Source: Silurus meridionalis (Eukaryota > Chordata > Actinopteri > Siluriformes > Siluridae). From it: 64,000 nt of DNA. Of the stretch, positions 41,701-53,248 are shown piece after piece. The DNA lies in NCBI RefSeq assembly GCF_014805685.1, contig NC_060899.1, forward strand, positions 11,943,954 to 12,007,953. Reading direction: 5' to 3'. The translations under genes and the position numbers were made by a program. Numbering within the stretch: position 1 is the first letter of the stretch; every line of letters begins with the position of its first letter. Under the pieces are notes generated by a model. The model worked only from the letters and a program-made list of their open reading frames with translations, did not search any database and was not told where the DNA came from.

Positions 41701-44352
41701 CGACAGCTGGATGTCATTTTCAGTAGCATTGACCTTGCATTTGTTCTCTGTAATCATTTGGATGCACAAACTTTTATTTGTGTGCTCCGTTCTTATTTGT
41801 AATTTGTTCAGAAGTTGAATATTTTGTCGCGCCGTTGTTCACCTTCTCAGCCACATCGATGGATTATTTCCTGTCTCCCTGTTTCAGAACACTCAGGTCA
41901 CCGAAGCCTGGAATAAGATCGCCGAATCCTTCAAGTGCACAGCCATTGAGGGTAAGATGCGCACCAGGTGATGGAAGAAACTCAAATGACTGCTGTGCTG
42001 TAGTAGTCTTGAGTGCTATTTGTGGAAAGTTCAATAAAGGGGAAATTTTACCATTATTATAAACATGTGCCTCTGTTGTCTGTAGGAATGCTGTCCCATC
42101 AGCTGAAGCAGCACATCATCGATGGAGAGAAGACCATCATTCAGAACCCTTCAGACCAGCAGAGGTGAAGTGGTTTTGCGTGGAACATTTTGGGAAGGTT
42201 TCCTGTTAAAGCAGGAACAAAATCAATGTCCTGTGATTGCTAATAAAAAATAAAAAAAAACCCCTGACCCACAGGAAGGATCATGAGAAAGCTGAGTTCG
42301 AGGTGCATGAAGTCTATGCTGTAGATGTGCTAATCAGCACAGGAGAGGGGAAGGTGAGAACCAGTTTTTCCTCCCAGTCCAGCACCTATGTTAAAGGTTT
42401 CTCCAGCATATGATCCTAAAACCCGAACGCTGTGCTTTTGAACTAGGCTAAAGACTCAGGGCAAAGAACCACCGTTTACAAGCGAGACCCAAGCAAGCAA
42501 TATGGCTTGAAGATGAAGACCTCTCGGGCGTTTTTCAGCGAGGTGGAGAAACGCTACGACACCATGCCTTTCACTCTCAGGTACTTTTGGCCTAATGTCG
42601 AATTACTTAGTGTCTGAGTATCTCTGATCTTTGGCAGCTTTTTATTTTAATTTTTTACTGCAGGTAAACGTTTTGTATTTTAGCTTAACACGTGTGCATG
42701 AGTAAGTGTCACAACCATTTGTGGATTATAATGGGTTAGAATCCCAGCAAAAGCGAACCATGATTATCCTTGCTGTCCAGGCAACTATCCAAATCTACTA
42801 TCCAAAACTCGTATACTAATAATAGCACTGTTGAAGAGATGCATAGACTGTGTGACCTGGGGGGGGGAGCACATATTTACACATACTAGACTTTGTCCTG
42901 ACAGGTCGGTGGTTATTCTGTTTTTATTTTGAATTGAAACCATTTATTAACACTACATAAAGCATCATCTTGTACTTTTCTCGTAATGGCTGAGCAGAAC
43001 CTAGTTTGTGGTATGATTTAGCTGATTTAGCACTTAAACGTTTGTAATACGTTTGTAATTACGTTTGTAATACGTGTAAGTATTTAAGCTCAAATGGCAG
43101 CTACGGTACACTGACACCGTCGGGTCATCCTGTCACGCTGATGGTTTTTCAGCATGCAAGGACAGTTGCCTGGACGGTGTCCTTTTTTGCTAACACGAAC
43201 AAGAGCTATCTGTGGTACGAACCAAATCCAGTGTGTCCAGTTTATTTCCAGTTTTACTTCCTTTCTTTTTTTTTTTTTCTTTTTTTTTGTGGTTGAGTGT
43301 CCTCTCTCTAAACTCCTCTGTTTTTCAGGGCATTCGAGGATGAGAGCAAGGCTCGGCTGGGTGTTGTGGAGTGTGCCAAACATGAGCTGCTGCAGCCTTT
43401 CACCGTCCTGCATGAGAAGGAAGGTGAGTTACACCAATTCGATTTTCTACTGTGCTTGATAGAAAGACCATGAACATGTTGTAGTTGACCGTCAGCGCAG
43501 AGAGATTTCAATAAATGAAACTTCGAGTAGAGTTCAGAAAACCGTTACGGTTTTGGACACTGGACTTTGATCTTTATAAGACTTTACACATTTCCGTCCG
43601 ATTTTTCACATTTGTCGATCTCCAGGCGAGTATGTGGCGCAGTTCAAATTCACCGTGATGCTGATGGCCAACGGGCCCCTGAGAATCACCAGCGCTTCCT
43701 TCGAGCCGGAGCTCTACAAGTCCGAGCATGAGGTGCAGGATCCTGAGCTGAAGGTAGGGGGGGGTATTATGTCTTCTACTACATACTATTATGTTGTATT
43801 ATGTATCATCATCTTTTGGTGTAATTTAACACTATTCTCTGTAGCAGCTTGATGTTTTTGGTTGATTGAAGCCTCTTTTCCCCTCCACCTTCTGCAGGCA
43901 TTGTTGCAAAGCTCAGTCAGCCGGAAGACCCAAAAGAAGAAGAAAAAGAAGGTTGGTGCTTTTTGCTGTTCCGAAATGTCCTAAACTACAGGTGGAATTT
44001 TTTTTTTTTTTTTTTACAAATTTATTATCAGCCTTAAATTGTGAGGAGTGCCTGCTGTAAAAAGTGTAAGTCGGTTACTATAGAAACCATATTGTGCACG
44101 TTAATGTGGTTTGCAGTGCCGTCAGACGTGACGTGATAGGCAGTTAACCAACACCGTCTGAAACAGCACTGTAATAAAGCCTTGTAACGCTTTATAAATA
44201 AGATTAGTTATTGTGTCTTTTTTTTTTTTTTACTCATTTACGTAGTGTTGGATTTGGATTAGTGTTGTATTCTGTCGCTTCTATCTCAGGCCTCCAAGAC
44301 AGCAGAGAATGCCACAGGACAACCGATGGAGGTGACGGAGACTGCCAAGTAG
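38712..44352 (+). CDS. pa2g4: pa2g4, proliferation-associated protein 2G4 / EBP1 (13 exons, complete)
   Basis: Orthologue of PA2G4 (EBP1), a protein of the methionine aminopeptidase (M24) fold without peptidase activity. It binds ribosomes and RNA, and in mammals ErbB3. Exons: 38712-38799, 40317-40445, 40533-40638, 40837-40906, 41015-41107, 41888-41951, 42086-42164, 42275-42353, 42447-42580, 43329-43423, 43626-43753, 43898-43951, 44290-44352. They total 1,182 nt, or 393 residues plus TAG; human has 394. All introns are GT-AG and phases close. Recognised segments are [16 protein letters not shown] at the N-terminus, [36 protein letters not shown], [22 protein letters not shown] and LKALL (354-358, an LXXLL motif). 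The Lys-rich nucleolar/RNA-binding tail has six Lys in a row. Residues 122-135 (end of exon 4 to start of exon 5) differ most from the mammalian protein. Teleosts can carry pa2g4a and pa2g4b; not resolved. Confidence 0.97.
38800..40316 (+). other. pa2g4 intron 1 with dispersed repeats
   Basis: The longest pa2g4 intron. The 39440-39570 stretch (CGACAGAGGAAAGGAAAAAA, then CTCCCTGAAATGG, then GAAACCTTGAGACGAACCAG) and the 40130-40215 stretch are copies of high-copy teleost interspersed repeats that I know from other fish genomes. No open reading frame of interest was seen. Confidence 0.5.
39440..39570 (+). repeat. dispersed teleost repeat in pa2g4 intron 1
   Basis: TCCCTAATGAGTGAGCCGGAGG, then AGGAAGAAACCTTGAGACGA and CATCGTCATCTGGGTGGCAC. 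A familiar high-copy fish repeat; the 57818-57892 stretch in esyt1 intron 1 looks like another part of the same consensus. Confidence 0.5.
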
Positions 44353-44691
44353 AAAAAGCCTCCTCTGCCCCCTACTGCCAACAATACTGACCAACGGAGA
44401 ATAGAAGTGTCCCAGCCTGCCCCACTGAGAAGCCTCCAGCCTAGCCTTCAATCAGCCTGTAACTCTGTATGACAGCTACGAAGTCCAAACCTCAGCTTTG
44501 AGTTCCCACAGCTCGTGCACTCTGGTGACTTTAACAACACTGGCTTCTGTACAGGAGGTTACAGATGGGGAAGTGCTACATACCAACTGACTGCCTTTAT
44601 TTACAGGAGTGTATGTTGAGTGGGGTTGCCCCTCTGATAATAATAATAATAATATTTTTCTTATTATGTCAATGTAAAACCAATCTCAAAA

Positions 44692-44697
44692 AATAAA
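44692..44697 (+). promoter_or_regulatory. pa2g4 poly(A) signal
   Basis: AATAAA 340 nt after the pa2g4 stop codon, the first canonical signal downstream. It sits just after an AAT-rich run (44638-44654). Confidence 0.7.
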
Positions 44698-44699
44698 AG

Positions 44700-46375
44700 C
44701 AAACTGGCGGCACCAGCGAAGTATCATTACTCCAGTGTGCCGATTATTCTTTTGTACCCGAGACTCCTCTTTGAGTGATTTTGCTTTTGTGATGTGTAAC
44801 TGGTCGATTGAGAGAACTGGGCTAGATTGTAGCTCCTCAAACTTGAATATGATCTCTTGTTCAGCACTGATTGAAGTGTTAGGAGCTGAAATTTGGTGAT
44901 GGCTTGTGAGTACCACTAGAATAGAATGGACTTTATTTTGTAGACAAAAAAATCTAAGAAAGCTGTTTTCATTTTTACATCTGACCTGTGTGTCTGACCA
45001 AAAGTTCTAAAGAGCCCTGTTAATCTTTTATAACTTCCAAAAGAAGAAATAACCTTGGACAAATATAGTTACCATCATCTGATTTCTATAAGTCTGCTAT
45101 ATATGAACTTATTATAGTAAATACTTTTGGGCTATATCTTTATTTTACATGAAAAAGATTGTTGCTTAGTAACTGCAGTTGTACAGTAGTTAGACTATGT
45201 AACAAAAGCCATCGGGATTAGCAATATAAAATTTTTAATAGAGAATTTTCATTAACACTTTTTAGTTACACTATATTAACTGTAGTTTGTACACTAACAT
45301 TTTGACATTTTTATTATTGGACATAAATTATTACATATATTAATATTCAATATTCAAAAGCAATATAACTACTGCACCCAATTTATAAAGAGAAGTCTGT
45401 GCAAATATAAACATGTATTTGATCATAAATAGAACAAATGAAATAGCAATAGTGGAATGTGACGAATATAAAGTCAGGATCAGGGAAAAGTTGGACATCC
45501 TTCCAGTTGGTCAAGCAGGTGAAGAACTAATATTAGAAATAACATTTCCAGAGCATTTTCTTTTTCTGTTCAAACCTTGTCTGCCTTCAACAAATATGGG
45601 CACCTTGGGATCTGGACATGAAGCTAATCTTTTCCTGCAGAGCAGAGGAAGGACATACAAAGCTATCCAAGCACTTCAGCTCATACTTTTAACTGTCTGA
45701 AATGTAATGCAAAAGTCAAGGGAGGATCTGGAAGTCCAAGATTTGTTTCATATGATTCATAGGTATAAAAAGGTGCAACAATATGAAATGCAGCATCTCC
45801 AAATTGATAACACAAAGTATACAGATGACAAAGTCAGGAAGAAGAAGGTCTGCTTTAGCCTCTCCTGGCCGTGTGATTTCAGAGGTGCTTTCCTGACCAC
45901 AGTCATGTGTGGTTGTGAGGGGGTTTTTCTCTGAGGTTTGTACTGGTTGGTCTTGCACTGCCTGATGTAGATGCAATCAGAACCGTGCATATGCAGGCCA
46001 GTAAGCACAAGTAAAATCTCCATAGGACACTAAGGAAGGGTTAACTGACACAGCAATGCTAGTGCGGTGTTTGACTGGAAAACTGTACCTTATCACAAAA
46101 GTGAATGTCTGGCGTATGTAAAACTATAGCTAAGCAAGCCAGAGGCACTGTGAAGACAAATGCTGTGGACTATTAAAGTAAACAAGAAATTCTTAGGACA
46201 CAATGTTTAATGGCAAGTGCAATTTGGTATTGTTGTTTTTTAACCATTTCCTACTTTATAGTCAGATTATATTTTATTTATTTTACTTTATTTTATTTAT
46301 TTTTTATATGACTTTACTCTTTAAATTTTTTATCTTTATATTGTATTTCTTTTTCATGTTTACAGCTCTTATCAT
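44700..46375. other. pa2g4-rpl41 intergenic region
   Basis: No recognised gene. Two short open frames lie in tandem at 45413-45700 (95 codons) and 45707-45934 (75 codons). They have no recognisable motif and no start context better than chance, so they are not called as genes. 46260-46340 is a T/A-rich low-complexity run. Confidence 0.5.
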
Positions 46376-46377
46376 TT

Positions 46378-46772
46378 CCTCCACTCTTCTGGGAAGATGT
46401 TTCACTAGATTATGGATATTTGTGTTCATCAGCCACAAGGGAGAAAAACATCATTTTTTATTATGAAAAGCAGGTACTGATGAAAGTGAGGAGGCCTGAG
46501 GTACAGTCAGCATTCAAATTCATCTATAGCAGTTCTATAGCAGGCCACTCAAGATCTTTCTCTCCAAAGCATGTAAACCAGATCTTCAAGGAGCTCACTT
46601 TGTGCACAGAGGCATTGCCATGCTGGAACAGATTTCAAAGTTCAAATGAATGCAAAATTGTATTACAGCACATCTAAAGACGTCCTGTACAATTGAGGTA
46701 CTCCAACTTTGGAAAAGAAACACATATAGCAGGAAAGGTCTGGTGTCCCAATTTTTGGGAAGATAGTGTATA
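46378..46772 (-). mobile_element. Tc1-like relic upstream of rpl41 copy 1
   Basis: CCTCCACTCTTCTGGGAAGA at the left, GGCATTGCCATGCTGGAACA in the middle and GGTCTGGTGTCCCAATTTTTGG near the right end. The left terminus is missing. Confidence 0.7.
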
Positions 46773-46819
46773 TAGCCACTGCGTAGTAGTTAAATTACGT
46801 CACAGTAGTTTCAGACCAG

Positions 46820-46954
46820 AAGTGGGCGGAGCTTATAGAGTCAATATAAGAGCGTTGTATAGTTGTATAGCAGCGTAGTACAGTATTCACAATCAAGTCT
46901 CTGGTTTTGAGTAATACAACATTCCTATTTTTACGATTCTAACATCTAATCAAG
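46820..46954 (+). promoter_or_regulatory. rpl41 copy 1 promoter and non-coding exon 1 (putative)
   Basis: GGGCGG at 46824-46829 and TATAAG at 46845-46850 stand upstream of a donor CAAG|GTGAGA (exon end 46954), the position equivalent to the 5' UTR exon of copy 2. Unlike copy 2 there is no clear CTCTCTT-type oligopyrimidine start, and the sequence is much more AT-rich. Promoter strength is doubtful. Confidence 0.4.
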
Positions 46955-47555
46955 GTGAGATTCCATCCTGAGTAACCTGTTTGTTCTTCCAGCTACAGTA
47001 TTTAGCCCCTCATTTTGGCACGTTACCCTGGTTGCATAAAAAGTCAACTTCCTGTGTCATAAATCGTCTTTTTTTTTTTCGTAATTTGGTTTAAAAAGAT
47101 ATTACGAATTTATTTTTTTTAAATAACGCTGATCATTTAATTTACTTCATGTTTCTACCTGCACATTCATCCATCACATGCACCCACACACCCACACACC
47201 CAACACCCCCTTCATCCACACACTTACTGCAGTGACACGGAAGCCCCGCCCCCTACATGCACTGTCCATTCCTCCGAGATGTAAAAGATTTCTTGAATCC
47301 TGCACACAAAATATTTTCAAAAAAATGTCTATCTTGGCAAATATTCACGTAAAATGACATAAATATTACATACATTTTATTTAAGAAGTTAAAAACGTTC
47401 TTGTGCTGTGTGTAAGCTGTTGTGCAACACAATTACAGTAACAATTAAGTTGAAAATCTATTTTTTAAATCTGTAAATTGCATGCATATCATTCGTATTT
47501 AAAAGCCATTTATTAATATTTTCACCTTCTCTTTCTTTACAGAAGCGTCTTTAAC

Positions 47556-47906
47556 ATGAGACAGAAGGTAAGTGGGGTTTTGGTTCATGTTTATTGTTGG
47601 ATAAATGTGAATTTGTATGTTACATTGTTCTAATTTGGGTAAACTCATAATATCTATCAGTGTTGACATAAGTTGTTGAAACTCCAGGTTCAATATATAT
47701 TTTTTATAATACTTTTTTCTTGCACTTGTGTTTTTCCCCCTTATAGTGGAAGAAGAAGCGCATGCGCAGGTGTGTACTATGCCTTTCATTATTTCATTCA
47801 ATTTTACTAGTCTTTTGCAATAGAGGAGAAATCTGACTATTTTAATATCTTCTTTTTCCCCAGACTAAAGCGCAAAAGGAGAAGGATGAGGCAGAGGTCC
47901 AGGTAA
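47556..47906 (+). CDS. rpl41: rpl41 copy 1, divergent ribosomal protein L41 (eL41)
   Basis: Small basic protein of the large ribosomal subunit, 25 residues. Coding exons 47556-47567, 47747-47769 and 47864-47906 (78 nt with TAA), all GT-AG. The reading is MRQKWKKKRM, then RRLKRKRRRMRQRSR. Compared with copy 2 and the near-invariant eukaryotic sequence it has four changes: A3Q, R6K, K19R and K25R. Three swap Lys and Arg; A3Q needs two base changes. Intron positions and homologous introns show duplication at the DNA level, not retroposition. The frame and splice sites are intact, so it may be expressed, but purifying selection looks relaxed compared with copy 2. Confidence 0.85.
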
Positions 47907-48090
47907 GCAGCAAGCTGTAAACTGCTGCAGCTGAGATCCTGGTCATCTGTGATCCAAGCCCTGATCCAAAGCACAGTCCATCTCCTGTTTAGCCAGTCGA
48001 GCAGTGGCAGAAGCATATGTGTCCAGCCTGTCTGGTTGGATGTTTCACCTGGTCAGACATTCCAGTGCAACATCTTTTTAATAGCTGCTC

Positions 48091-48096
48091 ATTAAA
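48091..48096 (+). promoter_or_regulatory. rpl41 copy 1 poly(A) signal (ATTAAA variant)
   Basis: ATTAAA lies where copy 2 has AATAAA in the aligned 3' UTR (both followed by AAGCCTGGTAAAATG or AAGTCTGGTAAAATG). The variant is usually weaker than the canonical signal. Confidence 0.6.
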
Positions 48097-48175
48097 AGCC
48101 TGGTAAAATGTACTAGTGTGTGTGCTTGCTAATTGAATAGTTGTTGAAATAGAGGCAGGAAAGAGTAAAGATGCA

Positions 48176-48364
<189 letters not shown>

Positions 48365-48759
48365 AAAACTTATTATAAATTGTCCTGGCATATGTCTAAT
48401 GATAACGTGTTCCAGATAATTAGTGCATAAGGTATGTTTTATTTATGCAATGTATGAAATCAAGTTATTAAAATGTAATTATGTTAAACCTGATTTTGAG
48501 AACTCTCGTTTTTCATAAGCATGTCTAGTTTTTATCAATCCAAGTCTTCTCAACCTGTGTTACAGATAGCATGTGTGAACATAACCAAGAAGTGCAAACT
48601 AAATTCTGTGTATTTAGTTGGAATCAGTCAAACCATCAGGTGCTTTTGTTTGTCACACACTTTACACACTTTGTGGCAAAATTAGCAAAAGCTTTTTATT
48701 GGTCTGACAATAGCAAGTCAAACGTACAGGTTGGCACGGGTTGCTCTTAAAATAAAATA

Positions 48760-49185
48760 CATACACTATATACACTTAATAAACAACAGTTTGTGGACAC
48801 CTGACCACAAAGTTTGTAAGTGTTTTTAGTGCATCCCATTCCACATTTATTCCCTGTTCGCTGCTATAATAACCCCCACACATCTAGGAAGATGCTCCAC
48901 TAGATTTTGGAGTGTGCTTGTGGAGATTTGTGCTCATGTAGCTGCAAGGATGTTAGCAAAGCAAGGTACTGATGTAGGATTAGAAGGCCTGGGTTGCAGT
49001 CAGTGTTCCAATCTATTACAAAAGTGTTCAATAGGGTTAATGTCTGAGCTCTGTAGCAGACCACTCAAGATCTTCCACTCCAACCCATGTAAACCATATC
49101 TTCATGGATCTGCAGTTGTGCACAGGGGCACTGTCATGTTTGGGCCTCCTAGTTCAAATAAAGATAAAAAGCCTTGCTAAATGAT
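48760..49185 (-). mobile_element. Tc1-like relic in duplication unit 1
   Basis: TACACTATATACACTTAATA, then TTTGTGGACACCTGACCACA, then AGATGCTCCACTAGATTTTGG. The last third is missing. Shares diagnostic differences with the copy at 52745. Confidence 0.75.
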
Positions 49186-49688
49186 GAAGAAACGATTGAC
49201 TCTAAATTGCCACAACACCTGTGTTTTTATGTATTTATTTATTTTTTTTAAACAGTTGCAAAGAAGATTTTGGGCTCATGATAAGTTTAATAGCTATCAA
49301 TCCATTTTTGACAAATTAATACCATCCTATTAATAGATTGGTGTGCTAAGGGTAACATAAACTGAGTTAATTAAACAAACATTATAATAGGACATAATAA
49401 ATCATAGTACTTTGGAAACTTAAGCACCTTTGAAGGTAAATACTCTTGTATTTTTACTCAAGTAAAATTTTAAAGGGAGAATTTGACATTTATGAATATG
49501 AGAACATGAACATGAAAACATGCACACGTTTCACTTTATTTCACTTTAAGCGTTTCACTAATATATCACACATTTAAAAAATATTTTGTTTTTATATGTA
49601 TTATTTTGTTCATATTCTTATATCCAATCTTCCCATCTCTCGTGCACAGTCCGCCGCTGCTCTCGCTCGCGCGCGAAGGTTTCTACTA

Positions 49689-49775
49689 TCGCGAGAACGT
49701 GACGTGTGCAGTAGTATAAAAGACTCCCTCCGCACTGAGTGCGCTCTCTTGAGGTCGTGAGCTTCACTTTGCGTG
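49689..49775 (+). promoter_or_regulatory. rpl41 copy 2 core promoter and non-coding exon 1
   Basis: TATCGCGAGA at 49687-49696 matches the TMTCGCGANR promoter motif of housekeeping and ribosomal genes. TATAAAAG at 49715-49722 is a good TATA box. CTCTCTT at 49744-49750, 29 nt after it, fits a 5' terminal oligopyrimidine (TOP) start. The exon ends at 49775 (GTG|GTGAGT). This is a complete ribosomal-protein promoter layout, and translation is expected to respond to growth signalling through the TOP tract. Confidence 0.75.
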
Positions 49776-49881
49776 GTGAGTTGTAGAATCCTTTTGGACT
49801 TGAATCCGATTTAATCGTTTGTATTTAAAAGCCATCCATTAACGTTTTCTCCTTCTCTTTCTTTACAGAAACATCTCCAAC

Positions 49882-50696
49882 ATGAGAGCGAAGGTAGGTG
49901 CTGCTTTTGTTTTGTGTTTATTGTATAAATGTCAATTTGTATATTGCGTTGTTCCGATGTGGGCAAACTCATAACATACGCCAGTGTGTATGTTTTTTAG
50001 TGTTATAGTAGTTTAATAGTAGTTTGCTTAATCCTTAATTGCTGAGGCATTAGTAATGTTTGGGTTTTATATACGTTTAGTTCTTATTTAACGTTTGTAT
50101 TGTGCGGGTAAACGAGCATGGAGAACAAAATGGCGGCGTTCTAGGAAGTGACCTCACTAGACAACGTGCTGGACAATTTTATTAACTCTAGATTAGATCC
50201 TAGAGCATGAAGATAATGCTATTGTTGCGGTAAAATAATACTAAGGAGACTGTATTATGGCGAATTTGCTGAGTAATGGTGACCGGTGCTGTTGGTTTTA
50301 GCATGATCCGTGCCGCAGCGTGGTGCTGCTTGGTGTCGGGCGTGTGGATGGATGCATCTTAAAGATAGGATTCTTAGTATTTAGATAATACTATTGCGTT
50401 TAGACAATATAAAGAATACACTAGGAGAATTTGCTTGGTAATAGTAAATGGTTCTGGTGTTTGGTGTCGGGCGTGACAGTTTGTGAGGATGGATAAATAA
50501 TCGATTTTTTTTTTGTCCCTTTTACTTGTTTCTCACCCCCTCTAGTGGAGAAAGAAGCGCATGCGCAGGTGTGTATTATGCCTTTCCTTTATTTTATTTA
50601 TTTTTGTAAAAGACATCAATAGCAAAATCTGACTTAATCTCCTCTTTCCCCAGGCTGAAGCGCAAAAGGAGAAAGATGAGGCAGAGGTCCAAGTAA
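49882..50696 (+). CDS. rpl41: rpl41 copy 2, ribosomal protein L41 (eL41), canonical
   Basis: Coding exons 49882-49893, 50546-50568 and 50654-50696 encode the 25-residue protein MRAKWRKKRM, then RRLKRKRRKMRQRSK, identical to the canonical vertebrate eL41. The protein binds the intersubunit region of the ribosome. The acceptor of the first coding exon is at 49867-49868 (TTTACAG), leaving a 13-nt UTR stretch before the ATG. Coding exons are 12, 23 and 43 nt. The second intron contains a YY1-type site (AAAATGGCGGC, 50127-50137) and an imperfect internal duplication. This is probably the main functional copy. Confidence 0.95.
50127..50137 (+). promoter_or_regulatory. YY1 consensus in rpl41 copy 2 intron
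   Basis: AAAATGGCGGC is an exact match to the YY1 consensus in the transcribed orientation typical of downstream YY1 sites. No equivalent was found in the copy 1 intron, which is much shorter. Confidence 0.4.
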
Positions 50697-50925
50697 GCAG
50701 CAAGCTGAAACTACTGCATCTGAGATCCTGGTCATCTTGTTCCCTTTTGGCGAGTGTTACGGAAAAGTCTAATTGAAGAGGCACAGTCCATCTCCCATCA
50801 AACGGTCGAGTGCCGGCAAACGAGTTTCCACACTGTGTCCAGCCTGTCTGTTTGGATGTTTCAGCTTTCCTCTTTTGGACTTTTCCAGACATTCCAGTGC
50901 AACATCTTTTTGTTAATACTCGTTC

Positions 50926-50931
50926 AATAAA
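50926..50931 (+). promoter_or_regulatory. rpl41 copy 2 poly(A) signal
   Basis: AATAAA 230 nt after the stop codon, in a 3' UTR that aligns with that of copy 1. Confidence 0.75.
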
Positions 50932-50989
50932 AGTCTGGTAAAATGTACTAGTGTGCGCTTGCTGAATGATTAGATGGTTCTTTGGGTCT

Positions 50990-52490
50990 AGGCAGGGAAG
51001 AGCAGCATGTACTTTGGAGTCACTTGAAACACATGGCCTTTGGAGAATTACTGTAAAGCTTGCAAAATGTAAAATATTAGTTTAATGTCTTGTACTAAAC
51101 TACAGGTTCTGTAATTGCATTTCTACCAGTACAGTCAGAAGCAGCCAGTTTAATTCAAGCTTAAGACTAATTTTTAATGGCCTAGGGGCAGGTACAGATT
51201 TATTTTAATAAGTGGAGCTTGAAACTCAACACACTTCAGTCTGTTAATCTTTTCTCTTGTGTGAAAGTGACTTGCATTGGCTGTATTTAAACTTAACAAA
51301 TGCAAATATGTGTTCAGTAGTTAAGATCAATCACAAGAGCAAATCTCTCAATACAAAAGAAAATCAACTAATGTAGTCTTATTGGTTCCTTTTTATGCTT
51401 TTTAAATGCCTCTGTACCCTCCTTAAATGCTTAAGAACAAGTCCAAAGGCTGGATTTAAGGATTTTATAGCGTTTCTTTAGCCTGTTGACTGTAACAGGC
51501 TAATTTAAGAATAAGAAATTGGGTGACTCCTGGTAAAGCGTGTCTCCACTAATGGTGGAAATGTGATTTACAGAACACCCAAAACAGGCCGACCTGTCAC
51601 TAAACCCTAAAATAATTTTCTTCTAGACATCTTTGGTTTAGTTGAAATCCAGCAAATTAAAACATTGTCCTGTTGGTTTCCTAAAGCAGCCATTTTTCTA
51701 CATTTACCAGTATTTAAACAGTTGTAGAAGTTTATGATGACACACCAAAGCTTTAGGTCTCCTTGTTCCATCCTGCACTTTTGACACTTTAAGCCATGTT
51801 CTTGCCAAGGAACTTCTATTGTATTCCTCCTATTCCAACCAAAAAAAGTAGGTGGGGTAATGTTTACTAAATTTGGTTTGGATTTAGTGTGGTCTGCAGA
51901 AACTATATGAACGGAGCAAATTATATTAGTTTAAACATTGTCTAGGGGAGTGGGTGGGAAATACATTTTTAGGCACAGAATTCCGTTTGCTAATGACTAG
52001 CATGGAAGAATGTATGGCAACCTTGCTGCTTACAAAATGTGATCACTAGAGGTCAGTGCAGACACGTTTAGATCACAGCCAGGGTCTTATATGTTCAAAT
52101 CTCACTGGCATCACTCAATATGCAGTCAAGATCAAGTCATGTTACGTGTATCTTAGAGTGGTTTGGTGATACTGTGGCTTGAACCCCTGACCTTCCAATC
52201 AGTTACCCAGAGCCATAACCACTGAGCAACCACCCCGTTACATATGCATTTGTTAAATTATTGAATTAACTATTAATATACCGGTTATACATTTAATACA
52301 GCTCAAAGTGGTTCACAGTGTGAGTTTAATAAATAATAAATATATTGATGTAATTAAACATGAAATTATGTGGTATATGAGTAATGGAAGCAAGGGAAAA
52401 ATGAGAAGTCTATTTAAAAATGTGTTATAATGAGTCATAGGATCAACTATGTACATATACATTATATATCCATCCATTAGAATCAGCATT
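50990..52490. other. unit-2-specific spacer downstream of rpl41 copy 2
   Basis: No gene seen. It ends with a SINE-like piece (about 52120-52240; GGCTTGAACCCCTGACCTTC, then CAATCAGTTACCCAGAGCC). The remainder is unique AT-rich sequence with no open frame of note. Confidence 0.5.
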
Positions 52491-52744
52491 GGTTATAGAA
52501 TATCAGAAATTATATATATTGTTAAAAAGATTGTTCTTGCATATGTCTAAGGGTAATATAATTCAGATATTTGGTGCATGAAGTGTGAAGTATTAAACCA
52601 AGTTATTAAAATATAACTATTATTAAAAAAACTTCAGAACTCCAAGACTTCTCAACCTGTGTTACAGATAGCATGTGTTCATTCTGGGATCTAAACCTAA
52701 GTTCTGTGTACTCAGAAGGCTTGCTCTTAAAATAAAATACATAC

Positions 52745-53248
52745 ACAGTATATAGTTTATGGACAAAGGTTTGTGGACACCTGACCACAAGGTTTGTAAG
52801 TGCTTTTAGTGCATCCCATTCCACATTTAATCCCTGTTTGCTGCTATAATAACCTCCACTCACCTAGGAAGAAGCTCCACTAGATTTTGGAGTGTGCTTG
52901 TGGAGATTTGTGCTCATGTAGCCTTATTACTAAAGCCAGGTGCTGATGTAGCATCAGGTGAGGAGGCCTGGGTTGCAGTCAGTGTTCCAATTCATTCCAA
53001 AAGCGTTCAGTAGGGTTAATGTCTGAGCCCTGTAACAGACCACTCAGATCTTCCACTCCAACCCATGTAAAACATATCTTCGTTATGTTTGGGCCTTCTA
53101 GTACACATGAAGAGAAAATGTAATGCTCCCACATCTAGAAACGTCATATACAATTGTTTGCAACTTTGTGGTAACAGCTTCTCGAAGAACTATATATGGC
53201 TGGAAAGGTCAGGTGTCCAAATATTTTTGCCATTTTAATGTATACTAT
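52745..53248 (-). mobile_element. Tc1-like relic in duplication unit 2
   Basis: Full-length relic from TATATAGTTTATGGACAAAGG to the inverse end GTGTCCAAATATTTTTGCC. It shares the string TTTTAGTGCATCCCATTCCACA with the copy at 48760, whereas other copies in the window differ there. This supports common descent by the rpl41 duplication. Confidence 0.75.

Larger units (their letters stand above)
49790..53248 (+). repeat. tandem segmental duplication, unit 2 (rpl41 copy 2 plus flank)
   Basis: Partner of the unit at 46900-49185. It has about 1.5 kb (50990-52490) between the gene and the shared flank that unit 1 lacks; in its place unit 1 has only the microsatellite. The duplication therefore includes a Tc1-like relic that was already present before the event. 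Confidence 0.75.

Noticed and set aside
50542..50892. 116-codon open frame on the - strand over rpl41 copy 2
   Set aside because: Shadow of the rpl41 exons and 3' UTR; no homology recognised.
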